The notes under the pieces: generated by a model
What the model was told of the DNA's origin: nothing
The model's input: the letters and a program-made list of their open reading frames with translations, nothing else
Database searches by the model: none
Assembly (NCBI GenBank): GCA_023386635.1
Contig: JAEWJH010000070.1
Span: forward strand, 1-48,771
Reading direction: 5' to 3'
DNA from: Pseudomonadota bacterium
GTDB taxonomy: Bacteria; Pseudomonadota; Alphaproteobacteria; Rhizobiales; Xanthobacteraceae
Length of the DNA stretch: 48,771 bases
Position numbers and translations under genes: made by a program
Shown here: positions 34,103 to 43,392 of the stretch, piece after piece
Layout: every line of letters starts with the position of its first letter
How positions within the stretch are numbered: position 1 is the stretch's first letter

Positions 34103-35731
34103 TTAAACCAGCCGGCTCTGCTCCAGCGCCGCCTCGATGAACGAGGCGAACAGCGGATGCGGCTCGGACGGCCGCGATTTCAATTCCGGATGGAATTGCA
34201 CACCCACGAACCACGGATGGTCGTCGATTTCGACGATCTCCGGCAGAACGCCATCCGGCGACATGCCCGAGAATTTCATCCCGTGCTGTTCGAGCCGACC
34301 TTTATACGCGGTGTTGACCTCGTAGCGATGGCGGTGCCGCTCGGAGATGTCGGTCGAGCCGTAGATTTTCGCGACGCGGCTGCCACGCGCGAGCGTCGCC
34401 GGATAAGCGCCGAGCCGCATCGTGCCGCCGAGATCGCCGGCGGAGGTGCGCTGCTGCAACTCGTTGCCCCGCAGCCATTCGGTCATCAGGCCGACGACCG
34501 GTTCACCGGTTTCGCCAAACTCCGTCGAATTGGCGTTGGTAATGCCGCACAGATTGCGGGCGGCTTCGATGACAGCCATCTGCATGCCGAAGCAGATGCC
34601 GAAATATGGCACGCGCTTCTCGCGCGCGAACTGCACCGCCTTGATCTTGCCCTCGGCGCCACGCTGGCCGAAGCCGCCCGGCACCAGGATGCCGTTCACA
34701 TGATCGAGGAACGGCGTCGGGTCTTCGTTCTCGAACACCTCGGACTCGATCCAGTCGAGCTTGACCTTCACCTTGTTGGCAACGCCGCCATGCGCCAGCG
34801 CCTCGATCAGCGATTTATAGGCGTCCTTCATGCCGGTATATTTGCCGACGATCGCGATCGTGACGTCGCCTTCCGGATTGCGGATGCGATCGTTGATGTA
34901 TTCCCACGAGGACAGGTCGGGCGCCGTATCCGACTCCATGCCGAACGCGGCCAGCACTTCGCGGTCGAGGCCGGCGGCGTGATAGGCCTGCGGCACCGCG
35001 TAGATGTTGTCGACGTCGAGCGCCTCGATCACCGCGCTTTCGCGCACATTGCAGAACAGCGCGAGCTTGCGGCGCTCGCCTGCCGGGATCGGCCGGTCGG
35101 ACCGGCACAGCAGAATGTCAGGCTGGATACCGATCGAGCGTAGCTCCTTGACCGAATGCTGCGTCGGCTTGGTTTTCAATTCGCCGGCGCTCGGGATGTA
35201 AGGCAGCAACGTCAGATGGATATAGACGGCGTGATGGCGCGGCAGATCGTTGCCGAGCTGACGGATCGCCTCGAAATACGGCAACGCTTCGATATCTCCG
35301 ACCGTGCCGCCGATCTCGCACAGCACGAAATCGAAGTCGTCATTACCCTCGCGGACGAAATCCTTGATGGCGTTGGTGACGTGCGGAATGACCTGAATCG
35401 TCGCGCCGAGATAGTCGCCACGCCGCTCCCGGGTCAGGATGTCCTGATAGATCTTGCCGGTGGTGATGTTGTCGCGCTTGTTCGCCGGACGTCCGGTGAA
35501 CCGCTCGTAGTGTCCGAGATCGAGATCGGTCTCGGCGCCGTCGTCGGTCACGAAGCACTCGCCGTGCTGATACGGCGACATCGTGCCGGGATCGACGTTC
35601 AGATAGGGATCGAGCTTGCGCAGCCGCACCTTGTAGCCACGCGCCTGCAGCACCGCGCCGAGAGCTGCGGATGCGAGGCCTTTGCCAAGGGAGGAAACCA
35701 CGCCGCCGGTGATGAAAATATACCGCGCCAT
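34103..35731 (-). CDS. pyrG: CTP synthase
   Basis: It converts UTP to CTP with ATP and glutamine. The N-terminal synthetase domain starts YIFITGGVVSSLGKGL (P-loop) and contains CEIGGTVGDIE; the C-terminal class I glutamine amidotransferase domain has the nucleophile Cys in GICFGMQ and a HPE triad segment in VQFHPELKSRP. Length 542 aa from ATG 35731. A TTG at 35740 is in frame but less likely. AAAGG lies about 9 nt upstream of the ATG. The gene follows tpiA and secG as in many related genomes. Confidence 0.98.
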   Translation of the reverse strand: MARYIFITGGVVSSLGKGLASAALGAVLQARGYKVRLRKLDPYLNVDPGTMSPYQHGECFVTDDGAETDLDLGHYERFTGRPANKRDNITTGKIYQDILTRERRGDYLGATIQVIPHVTNAIKDFVREGNDDFDFVLCEIGGTVGDIEALPYFEAIRQLGNDLPRHHAVYIHLTLLPYIPSAGELKTKPTQHSVKELRSIGIQPDILLCRSDRPIPAGERRKLALFCNVRESAVIEALDVDNIYAVPQAYHAAGLDREVLAAFGMESDTAPDLSSWEYINDRIRNPEGDVTIAIVGKYTGMKDAYKSLIEALAHGGVANKVKVKLDWIESEVFENEDPTPFLDHVNGILVPGGFGQRGAEGKIKAVQFAREKRVPYFGICFGMQMAVIEAARNLCGITNANSTEFGETGEPVVGLMTEWLRGNELQQRTSAGDLGGTMRLGAYPATLARGSRVAKIYGSTDISERHRHRYEVNTAYKGRLEQHGMKFSGMSPDGVLPEIVEIDDHPWFVGVQFHPELKSRPSEPHPLFASFIEAALEQSRLV

Positions 35732-35888
35732 GGGAATCAACCTTTAGGTCCCGGGCTGCGATTCGACGAGACCGGATTCGGCAAGGCTGCCCCGCATCCC
35801 CAACTCAGCGGGGTCGGTGCACAGGAAAATTCCACCGCCCCGGGGTTCATCGTCGTCGCCAGCGTCATCGTCGTGTCTCAAATGTGAG

Positions 35889-35910
35889 AAGGGCCGGTTT
35901 CCCGGCCCTT
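35889..35910 (-). terminator. Hairpin terminator downstream of secG
   Basis: AAGGGCCGG (35889-35897) and CCGGCCCTT (35902-35910) form a 9-bp stem. On the minus strand the loop is GAAA, a stable GNRA tetraloop, followed by CTCACATTT. It lies just after the secG stop (35923). The tail is only weakly T-rich, but the position and strength of the stem support termination between secG and pyrG. Confidence 0.65.
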
Positions 35911-35922
35911 CCGAAGTGGATT

Positions 35923-36315
35923 CTACTGCGAGCGCGGCACCTGCGGTCCGCTGGGGGCCGCCGGCGCATCCGGCGGATTGGTGCTCTGGCGCAGCGTGTC
36001 GAGGATGCCGCCGCTGCCGCTGTTGAGCGGCGGGACTGCGCCCGGCGCCGCCGGCGCAGTCTGATTGCCGCCGCCGAGGATCGAGGTCGGCTTGCGGTCG
36101 ATACCGGCAAGGATCGACAAGACCAGGCTGGTGATGAAGAAGCAGCCGGCGATGATCGCCGTGGCGCGGGACAAAGCGTTGGTGGTGCCGCGGTTGGTCA
36201 TGAAACCGCCGCCGCCACCGATGCCGAGCCCCCCGCCTTCGGAGCGCTGCAGCAGCACGACGCCGATGAGGGATAGCACCAGCATCAGATGGATGACGAT
36301 CACGACGTGCTGCAT
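35923..36315 (-). CDS. secG: Preprotein translocase subunit SecG
   Basis: SecG is the small accessory subunit of the SecYEG channel. The 130-aa product has two membrane segments (~2-22 and ~48-70) separated by the family loop LLQRSEGGGLGIGGGGG with FMTNRGTTNALSRAT, followed by a Pro/Ala/Gly-rich cytoplasmic tail of about 55 residues, a usual alphaproteobacterial extension. ATG 36315 is preferred because GAGG lies about 5 nt upstream and MQHVVIVIHLML is the normal start; further upstream codons add unrelated residues. Confidence 0.94.
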   Translation of the reverse strand: MQHVVIVIHLMLVLSLIGVVLLQRSEGGGLGIGGGGGFMTNRGTTNALSRATAIIAGCFFITSLVLSILAGIDRKPTSILGGGNQTAPAAPGAVPPLNSGSGGILDTLRQSTNPPDAPAAPSGPQVPRSQ

Positions 36316-36428
36316 AAGGCCCTCAAGCGTGCGGAACGGGCTACCCGGCCCGGACAACCCTGCGGTGTCATATAGGAATTCGCCGCGTCTCTACACCAGC
36401 CCCCGGCGGATTTCCACCCCGACGAGGG

Positions 36429-37184
36429 TCAGCGGTAGGCGCCCAGAATCCCGAGAAAATCGGCTGCTTTGAGGCTCGCGCCCCCGACCAGCGCCCCATT
36501 GACGTTGGCGACCCCCATCAGTTCCACCGCGTTGGACGGCTTCACCGATCCGCCATAGAGGATCCGCATCCCCCGGCCCTCAGCCCCGAACCGCTTCACC
36601 AGATGCTCCCGGATGAACGCATGGACCTCGGCCACATCGGCCGCGGTCGGGGTCAAACCGGTGCCGATCGCCCAGACCGGTTCATAGGCCACCACCAGAT
36701 TGGCGGCGGTCGCCCCGTCCGGCAGGGAGCCGGCGAGTTGGCGGCCGACCACATCAAGGGTCTTGCCGCTCTCGCGCTCGGCACGCTGTTCGCCAACGCA
36801 GACGATGGCGGTGAGCTTGGCACGCCGGGCCGCCTCCGCTTTCGCTCTGATTTGAGCGTCTGTTTCGTTGTGGTCGGTGCGACGCTCGGAATGCCCGACG
36901 ATCACAGCGTCGGCGCCGGCATCAGCCAGCATCTCGGCAGCAATGTCCCCGGTATGCGCGCCGGAGGCGGCCATATGGCAGTCCTGCCCGCCGATCCGCA
37001 CTTTCGAACCCTTGGTGGCCGCGGCAAAAGACGCCAGCAGCGTCGCCGGGGGGCAAACCATGGTTTCGGCCTTGGTAATGTCGGCCGCACCGTCAACGAT
37101 CTTGCGCAGTTCCACGAGGGCCGTGGAAAGCCCGTTCATCTTCCAGTTGCCCGCGACCAGCGGACGTGGCGTCGCATCCGTCAT
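36429..37184 (-). CDS. tpiA: Triosephosphate isomerase
   Basis: It interconverts glyceraldehyde 3-phosphate and dihydroxyacetone phosphate. Catalytic residues are visible in GNWKMNG (Lys), GHSERR (His) and AYEPVWAIGTG (Glu), with the phosphate loop YGGSVKPSN near the end. ATG 37184 gives 251 aa and has GAGGGG 4 nt upstream; longer frames upstream are not supported. It is divergent from the ppiD-like gene and followed by secG. Confidence 0.97.
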   Translation of the reverse strand: MTDATPRPLVAGNWKMNGLSTALVELRKIVDGAADITKAETMVCPPATLLASFAAATKGSKVRIGGQDCHMAASGAHTGDIAAEMLADAGADAVIVGHSERRTDHNETDAQIRAKAEAARRAKLTAIVCVGEQRAERESGKTLDVVGRQLAGSLPDGATAANLVVAYEPVWAIGTGLTPTAADVAEVHAFIREHLVKRFGAEGRGMRILYGGSVKPSNAVELMGVANVNGALVGGASLKAADFLGILGAYR

Positions 37185-37294
37185 GTTGCCCCTCTTTTCC
37201 GTGCCGGTTACCAGAGCCGACGACGATGTGCCAGACGGCATTGTCTTGCTATGGCTATCCCCCGCATCGCCTTCCATTCGCGATCCCTGTTTGG

Positions 37295-37323
37295 TTGCAA
37301 GGCCTTGGCCCCCCCTCTATAGT
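37295..37323 (+). promoter_or_regulatory. Sigma-70 promoter of the ppiD-trp operon
   Basis: TTGCAA (37295-37300) and TATAGT (37318-37323) are separated by exactly 17 nt in the gap between divergent tpiA and the ppiD-like gene. Start of transcription would be near 37330, about 60 nt before the ATG at 37389. This is the best-matching housekeeping promoter in the window and may drive trpE and the genes behind it. Confidence 0.6.
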
Positions 37324-37388
37324 GCGCCGCAGCACCGCCGCTGCGCCCGCGCAGCGGCTTTCCCTTATCCCTTACATCAGGCGTGACG

Positions 37389-39302
37389 ATGCTTCGCGGT
37401 ATTCAGGAAGCCTCCAAGAACTGGCTCGGCAAGGTGGTCATGGCCGTGGTCATGGGGCTTTTGGTGATCAGCTTTGCCATCTGGGGCATCGGCGACATTT
37501 TCCGGGGATTCGGCCTGTCGACGGTCGCCAAGATCGGTAAGACCGAGATCGGCATCGAGCAGTTCCGCACCTATTACAACGAGCGTCTGCAGGCTTTGAG
37601 CCGCCGGATGGGCCGCCCGATCACGCCGGATCAGGCTCGCGCGCTCGGCCTCGATCGCCAGTTGATCGGCCAGTTGATCGCCGAGACCGCGCTCGACGAA
37701 CGCGCGCGCGACCTGCGGTTGACGCTCTCCAACGAGGAGATCGCCCAGCAGATCGTCAACGACAAGAATTTCGCGGGTCCGTCCGGCCAGTTCGACCGCA
37801 ACCGCTTCGAGGCGATCATCCGCAATGCCGGCTATTCGGAATCGCGCTTCGTCGCCGAGCAGCGCCGCACGCTGGTCCGCCGCGAACTCACCGACACGAT
37901 CGCAGGCGGCATCACCCCGCCGAACGCGCTGATCGCTGCGATCCAGCAATTCCAGAACGAGACGAGGACGATCCGCTATCTCTCGCTCGGTCCGGCGCAG
38001 GCGGGCGACATTGCCGCGCCGACCGCCGATGAACTCGCCAAGTATTTCGAGGAACGCAAGGTGCTGTTCCGCGCGCCGGAATACCGCAGCATCGTTCTCG
38101 TCGAATTGACCCCCGACAGCCTCGCGCAGTGGCAGACGATCTCCGATGCCGACGCGCGCAAGGTTTATGACGAAAATCCGGACAAGTTCGGCACGCCCGA
38201 GCGCCGCCACCTGCGGCAGATTCTGTTCCCGAACGCGGACGAAGCCAAGGCTGCGTCTGAGAAGATCGCCGGCGGCGCGACCTTTGAATCCATCGCTGAA
38301 CAGCGCGGCCTGAAGGACACCGACACCGATCTCGGCACGCTGACCAAAGCCGGCATCGTCGATCCGGCCATCGCCACCGCCGCCTTCGCGCTCAAGGAAG
38401 GCGACGTCAGTGCGCCGGTCCAGGGTCGTTTCGGCACGGTGCTGATCAAGGCCGTGAAGATCGAACCGGGCCAGATGAAAAGCTTCGAGCTGGCGGCGCC
38501 CGAGATCAAGAAGGAGCTGGCGCTCAATAAAGCGCGCGGCGACGTGATCGACACCCAGAACAAAATAGAAGACGCGCGCGCCGGCGGCGCGACACTCGCC
38601 GAAGCCGCACAGAAAGTCGGTCTGACACCGCGCACCATCGAAGCGGTGGATCGCTCCGGACGCGGCACCGACGGCGCGCCGGTCCCGAACCTGCCAAAGA
38701 ACGTCGACGTCTTGTCGCAAGCCTTCGCCACCCAGGTCGGCATCGAAACCGATCCGGTGCAAATCCCGGGCGGCGGCTATCTCTGGTACGAAGTCACCAA
38801 AGTGACGCCTTCGCGCGAGCGCAACCTCGACGAGGTCAAGCCCCAAGTGGAAACACGCTGGAAGGACGATCAGATCGCCCGCAAGCTCAAGGAAAAGGCC
38901 GACGACATCGTCGCCAAGCTCAAGGCCGGCGGCAAGATCGACGAAATCGCCAGCGCGAACGGCGTGACGGCTGAAACCGCCGCCGATCTCAAGCGCAACA
39001 CGACCGGCGGCGCTGTGCCGGCGAGCGTGGTCGACCTCGCCTTCCGCACCGCCAAGGACACGCCGGTTGCGAGCGAAGGGGCGCGCCCGACCGAGATGAT
39101 CGTGTTCGCCGTGACCGCGGTGAACGATCCGAAGTTCGACGCCGCCGCGGCGGAGACCAAGCAGATGGCCGACGGCCTCAAGCCGGCGCTGACGGAAAGC
39201 CTGCTCGCCGAATATGTCGCCCAGTTGCAGGTGGATTACGGCGTCAGCATCAATCCCACGGTATTCAATCAGATCGTCGGTGGCGGCACCGCCGCCAATT
39301 GA
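37389..39302 (+). CDS. PpiD/SurA-like periplasmic chaperone (SurA_N plus parvulin-type domain)
   Basis: A membrane-anchored periplasmic folding factor. A single membrane segment lies at ~15-35 (VVMAVVMGLLVISFAIWGI), then a SurA_N/PpiD chaperone domain (~45-190), a parvulin-like rotamase segment (~265-360, RRHLRQILFPNADEAK to RFGTVLIKAVKIEPG) and a long C-terminal coil. At 637 aa it is the normal PpiD size. ATG 37389 is preferred over GTG 37383, with AGG 7 nt upstream. Whether the rotamase is active is unclear; in E. coli PpiD it is not. trpE starts 4 nt after its stop. Confidence 0.88.
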   Translation: MLRGIQEASKNWLGKVVMAVVMGLLVISFAIWGIGDIFRGFGLSTVAKIGKTEIGIEQFRTYYNERLQALSRRMGRPITPDQARALGLDRQLIGQLIAETALDERARDLRLTLSNEEIAQQIVNDKNFAGPSGQFDRNRFEAIIRNAGYSESRFVAEQRRTLVRRELTDTIAGGITPPNALIAAIQQFQNETRTIRYLSLGPAQAGDIAAPTADELAKYFEERKVLFRAPEYRSIVLVELTPDSLAQWQTISDADARKVYDENPDKFGTPERRHLRQILFPNADEAKAASEKIAGGATFESIAEQRGLKDTDTDLGTLTKAGIVDPAIATAAFALKEGDVSAPVQGRFGTVLIKAVKIEPGQMKSFELAAPEIKKELALNKARGDVIDTQNKIEDARAGGATLAEAAQKVGLTPRTIEAVDRSGRGTDGAPVPNLPKNVDVLSQAFATQVGIETDPVQIPGGGYLWYEVTKVTPSRERNLDEVKPQVETRWKDDQIARKLKEKADDIVAKLKAGGKIDEIASANGVTAETAADLKRNTTGGAVPASVVDLAFRTAKDTPVASEGARPTEMIVFAVTAVNDPKFDAAAAETKQMADGLKPALTESLLAEYVAQLQVDYGVSINPTVFNQIVGGGTAAN

Positions 39303-39306
39303 TGCG

Positions 39307-40821
39307 ATGCAGGTCGAGCCGGCCGAAGCTGATTTTGCCGAACGCTATCGGCGCGGCGACGCGCAGGTGGTCTGGACCACACTGGTCGCCGATCTCGAAA
39401 CGGCCGTGTCCGCTTATCTGAAGATCGGCGGCGGACAGCCGATGAGCTTCCTGCTGGAGTCCGTCGAAGGCGGTGCCGTACGCGGCCGCTATTCGGTCAT
39501 CGGTCTCGAGCCAGATCTGATCTGGCGGATGCAGGACGGCCGCGCCGACATCAACCGCACGGCACAAACCCATCCCGATCAATTCCAGCCCTGCGCCGAC
39601 GCGCCGTTCGCGGCACTGCGTGCGCTTCTGGCCGAAAGCCGGATCGACTTGCCTGACACATTGCCGCCGATGGCGGCCGGCGTGTTCGGCTATCTCGGCT
39701 ACGACACGGTGCGGCTGATCGAGGACGTTCCCGCGACGAACCCCGACCGTACCGGCATTCCCGACGGCATCCTGATCCGCCCGACTCTTGTCGTCGTGTT
39801 CGACGCGGTGGCGGACACCATCACCATCGTCACGCCGGTCCGTCCCGCCGACGGTGTCAGCGCCGCGGCCGCCTATGCGCGCGCCATCGACCGCCTCACC
39901 GGCGTGATCGACAGTCTCGACCGGCCACTCGACAAGAGCGCGGAGGTCGAGACCGGGCCGATCGTCGCGACGCCGGTCTCCAACACCAGCGCCGACGACT
40001 ACAAGGCAATGACGCTGCGCGCGAAAGAGTACATCGCCGCCGGCGACATCTTTCAGGTGGTGCTGTCGCAGCGGTTCGAGGCGCCGTTCACGCTGCCGCC
40101 GTTCGCGCTCTATCGCGCGCTGCGACGGGTGAATCCGGCCCCGTTCCTGTATTTCCTCGACTTCGGGCCGTTTGCGATCGCGGGCTCCAGCCCGGAAATT
40201 CTTGTGCGCGCGCGCCATGGCCGCGTCACCATCCGGCCGATCGCCGGCACGCGGCCTCGCGGCGCGACGCTCGCACAGGATAAGGCACTGGAGGAAGAAC
40301 TCCTCGCCGATCCCAAGGAGCGCGCGGAGCACCTGATGCTGCTCGATCTCGGCCGCAACGATGTCGGCCGCGTGGCAAAGCTCGGCAGCGTCACCGTGAC
40401 CGATCGGTATTTCGTCGAACGCTATAGCCAGGTGATGCACATCGTCTCCAACGTCGAAGGCGACATGGCCGAGGGCCGCGACGCGCTCGATGCGCTCGCC
40501 GCCGGCTTTCCGGCCGGCACCGTTTCAGGCGCGCCGAAGGTGCGGGCCATGCAGATCATCGACGAACTGGAGAAGGACAAGCGCGGGCTCTACGCCGGCT
40601 GCATCGGCTATTTCTCCGCCGCCGGCGACATGGATACCTGCATTGCGTTGCGCACTGCGCTGATCAAGGACGGCAAGATGTACGTCCAGGCGGGCGCCGG
40701 TATCGTCGCCGACAGCGACCCAGCTGCCGAGCAGCAGGAATGCGTCAACAAGGCCAAGGCATTGTTTCGCGCCGCCGAGGAAGCGCGCCGCTTCGCCAGC
40801 GCCGCAATCCGCGGCCAATAA
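39307..40821 (+). CDS. trpE: Anthranilate synthase component I
   Basis: TrpE turns chorismate and ammonia into anthranilate, the first step to tryptophan. The chorismate-binding core (~240-495) has AGDIFQVVLSQRF, PIAGTRPRG, EHLMLLDLGRNDVGR and FPAGTVSGAPK. The N-terminal LLESVEGG is the tryptophan feedback site. ATG 39307 gives 504 aa; upstream codons lie inside ppiD. The protein is not fused to TrpG, unlike the TrpE(G) fusion known in Rhizobium and Brucella. No leader peptide or attenuator can fit in the 4-nt gap, so it relies on the upstream promoter or one inside ppiD. Confidence 0.96.
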   Translation: MQVEPAEADFAERYRRGDAQVVWTTLVADLETAVSAYLKIGGGQPMSFLLESVEGGAVRGRYSVIGLEPDLIWRMQDGRADINRTAQTHPDQFQPCADAPFAALRALLAESRIDLPDTLPPMAAGVFGYLGYDTVRLIEDVPATNPDRTGIPDGILIRPTLVVVFDAVADTITIVTPVRPADGVSAAAAYARAIDRLTGVIDSLDRPLDKSAEVETGPIVATPVSNTSADDYKAMTLRAKEYIAAGDIFQVVLSQRFEAPFTLPPFALYRALRRVNPAPFLYFLDFGPFAIAGSSPEILVRARHGRVTIRPIAGTRPRGATLAQDKALEEELLADPKERAEHLMLLDLGRNDVGRVAKLGSVTVTDRYFVERYSQVMHIVSNVEGDMAEGRDALDALAAGFPAGTVSGAPKVRAMQIIDELEKDKRGLYAGCIGYFSAAGDMDTCIALRTALIKDGKMYVQAGAGIVADSDPAAEQQECVNKAKALFRAAEEARRFASAAIRGQ

Positions 40822-40920
40822 CCGGGTTCTCTGCCGGCTCCTTGACCCTCCCCCGAGCGGGCCTTAAGACCTTGAGAACACGCAAGTTCCGCAAGAAGCG
40901 ACGAACACCAACCGGCTGAC

Positions 40921-41535
40921 ATGATTGTCCTGGTCGACAACTACGACAGCTTCACCTTCAACCTCGTCCACTATTTCGGCGAGCTGGGGGCCGACATTGT
41001 CGTGCATCGCAACGATGCGCTGTCGGCCGACGACGTGATCGCGCTTGCGCCGGAAGCGATCGTGCTTTCGCCCGGCCCCTGCACGCCGAACGAAGCCGGG
41101 ATCTGCCTCGACCTGATCGAGAAAGCATCCGTGACCATCCCGATGCTCGGCGTCTGCCTCGGCCATCAGGCGATCGGCCAGGCCTTCGGCGGCCGCGTCG
41201 TGCGCGCGCCGCAGCCCGTCCACGGCAAGGTCTGCGACATCGCCCACGAAGGCGCCGGGGTGTTTCACGGCATCAACGGGCCGTTCAAGGCGACGCGCTA
41301 CCATTCGCTGGTGGTCGATCATACCGCCATGCCGGCGAGCCTCACCGTCACGGCGCGGACCGATGGCGATCTGGTTATGGGCCTGTCCCATGTGGAGCGC
41401 CCGGTGCATGGCGTGCAGTTCCATCCGGAGAGCATCGCTTCCGAGCACGGCCATCGCCTGCTCCGCAATTTCCTCGATCTCGCAGCCCGGTGGAACGCGA
41501 CGCGCAGGGGCGCGTCGTCCCGCGCGCTGCATTGA
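40921..41535 (+). CDS. trpG: Anthranilate synthase component II (glutamine amidotransferase)
   Basis: TrpG supplies ammonia to TrpE from glutamine. It is a class I amidotransferase with nucleophile Cys79 in GVCLGHQAIGQAFGG and the His-Glu pair in VQFHPESIASEHG. Length 204 aa is typical, and the homologous PabA role in folate synthesis cannot be excluded because some bacteria share one subunit. The 99-nt gap after trpE contains no clear promoter or hairpin that I can support. Confidence 0.95.
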   Translation: MIVLVDNYDSFTFNLVHYFGELGADIVVHRNDALSADDVIALAPEAIVLSPGPCTPNEAGICLDLIEKASVTIPMLGVCLGHQAIGQAFGGRVVRAPQPVHGKVCDIAHEGAGVFHGINGPFKATRYHSLVVDHTAMPASLTVTARTDGDLVMGLSHVERPVHGVQFHPESIASEHGHRLLRNFLDLAARWNATRRGASSRALH

Positions 41536-41559
41536 CCAAGAACACGGTGAGTAAACGTT

Positions 41560-42576
41560 ATGGCCGATGAATTCCGCGCACTGATTGCCAAGGTCGCCAC
41601 CGGCGCCGCCTTGACCCGCGACGAGGCGGCGATGGCATTCGACCGGATGATGTCCGGCGAGGCGACGCCGTCGCAGATGGGCGGCCTGCTGATGGCGCTG
41701 CGCGTGCGCGGTGAAACCGTCGACGAGATCACCGGCGCGGTGACGACCATGCGGGCGAAGATGCTCAAGGTCACGGCGCCTTCCGACGCGGTCGACGTGG
41801 TCGGCACCGGAGGCGATGCGTCCGGCTCCTACAACATCTCGACCTGCGCGGCGTTCCTGGTCGCCGGCGCCGGCGTCCCGGTCGCCAAACACGGCAACCG
41901 CGCGCTGTCATCGAAATCCGGCTCTGCCGACGTGCTGGCCGCGCTCGGCGTCGCCATTGATCTCAATCCGGCTCAGGTCGGCCGCTGCATCCGCGAGGCG
42001 GGCCTCGGCTTCATGTTCGCGCCGGCACATCATCCGGCGATGAAGAACGTCGGCCCGACCCGGGTCGAACTCGGCACCCGCACGATCTTCAATCTGCTCG
42101 GCCCGCTGTCGAACCCGGCCGGCGTGAAACGGCAGATGATCGGCGTGTTCTCGCGCCAGTGGATCGAGCCGATGGCGCAGGTGCTCAAGAACCTCGGCGC
42201 AGAGTCGATCTGGGTCGTGCACGGCTCCGACGGTCTCGACGAGATCACCACCACCGGGCCGACGTCAGTTGCCGCGCTGGAGAACGGCGCGATCCGCACC
42301 TTCGAGATTTCACCGAAGGATGCCGGCCTGCCGCTGGCAAAGGCGGAAGACCTGCGCGGCGGCGACGCCGCCCAGAACGCAGAGGCGTTGCTCGCCGTGC
42401 TCAGGGGCGAGAAGACCCCGTTCCGCGATGTCGCAGTGCTCAACGCCGGCGCGGCGTTGATCGTCGCCGGCAAGGCGAAAACGCTCGCCGACGGCGTCGC
42501 GATGGCGCAGCAGGCGATCGACAGCGGCGCGGCCAAGGCACGGCTCGACCGGCTGATCGCCGTGTCTGGAGCCTGA
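41560..42576 (+). CDS. trpD: Anthranilate phosphoribosyltransferase
   Basis: It joins anthranilate to PRPP. The PRPP-binding glycine loop GTGGD is at residues 82-86, followed by STCAAFLVAGAGVPVAKHGNRALSSKSGSADVLAALG and the metal-binding HHPAMKNVGPTR region. Length 338 aa is normal. It lies 24 nt after trpG and 4 nt before trpC, in one operon. Confidence 0.97.
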   Translation: MADEFRALIAKVATGAALTRDEAAMAFDRMMSGEATPSQMGGLLMALRVRGETVDEITGAVTTMRAKMLKVTAPSDAVDVVGTGGDASGSYNISTCAAFLVAGAGVPVAKHGNRALSSKSGSADVLAALGVAIDLNPAQVGRCIREAGLGFMFAPAHHPAMKNVGPTRVELGTRTIFNLLGPLSNPAGVKRQMIGVFSRQWIEPMAQVLKNLGAESIWVVHGSDGLDEITTTGPTSVAALENGAIRTFEISPKDAGLPLAKAEDLRGGDAAQNAEALLAVLRGEKTPFRDVAVLNAGAALIVAGKAKTLADGVAMAQQAIDSGAAKARLDRLIAVSGA

Positions 42577-42580
42577 TGCG

Positions 42581-43390
42581 ATGTCCGATATCCTCACCAG
42601 GATCGAGGCCTACAAGCGGGAAGAGATCGCCGCGGCGAAGCGCCAGCATTCGCTTGCCGACCTCGAGGCGAAGGCGAAGACCCTGCCGCCACCGCGTGGC
42701 TTCCGGCAGGCGATCGAACGCCGCATTGCCGCCGGCGACTACGCCCTGATCGCCGAGATCAAGAAGGCGTCGCCATCGAAGGGGTTGATCCGCGCCGACT
42801 TCGATCCGCCGGCGCTGGCCAGGGCTTACGAGGCCGGCGGCGCAACCTGCCTTTCGGTGCTCACCGACGCGCCATCCTTCCAGGGCGCGCCGGAGTTCCT
42901 GACCGCCGCCCGCGAGGCCGTGCGGTTGCCGGCGCTGCGCAAGGACTTCATGTTCGAGCCCTATCAGGTGGCGCAGGCGCGGGCCTGGGGCGCCGACTGC
43001 ATCCTGATCATCCTCGCCTCGGTCAGCGATGCACAGGCCCAGGAACTGGAAGATGCGGCCAGATCGTATGGGATGGACGCGCTTCTTGAAGTTCATGATG
43101 AAGATGAACTTGAGCGCGCTACCAGTTTGGAATCAAAGCTCCTTGGCGTGAACAACCGTAATCTACGGACATTCGAAACCTCGCTCGCCACCAGCGAGCG
43201 CCTCGCGTCGAAAATCCCGAATGACCGGATCGCCGTCGGCGAGAGCGGCATCCACACCCCCGCCGACCTCGCCCGGCTCGCGGCGGTCGGCATTCATACG
43301 TTCCTGATCGGCGAAAGCCTGATGCGGCAGGCAGACGTCGCCGCCGCGACCCGAACGCTCCTCGCAAAGCCTCAGGCGAAAGCAGGCTGA
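42581..43390 (+). CDS. trpC: Indole-3-glycerol phosphate synthase
   Basis: It closes the indole ring from CdRP. The TIM-barrel has the family motifs EIKKASPSKGLIR, LRKDFM, LLEVHDEDELERA, GVNNRNLRTFE and GESGIHTPADL. Length 269 aa, not fused to TrpF. GGAG lies about 10 nt before the ATG, overlapping the trpD end. The trpF, trpB and trpA genes are not in this window, so the pathway is split between at least two loci. Confidence 0.97.
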   Translation: MSDILTRIEAYKREEIAAAKRQHSLADLEAKAKTLPPPRGFRQAIERRIAAGDYALIAEIKKASPSKGLIRADFDPPALARAYEAGGATCLSVLTDAPSFQGAPEFLTAAREAVRLPALRKDFMFEPYQVAQARAWGADCILIILASVSDAQAQELEDAARSYGMDALLEVHDEDELERATSLESKLLGVNNRNLRTFETSLATSERLASKIPNDRIAVGESGIHTPADLARLAAVGIHTFLIGESLMRQADVAAATRTLLAKPQAKAG

Positions 43391-43392
43391 TC

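Noticed and set aside
40822..40920. A tryptophan attenuator between trpE and trpG
   Set aside because: No leader peptide with tandem Trp codons and no competing hairpins are visible in this gap.
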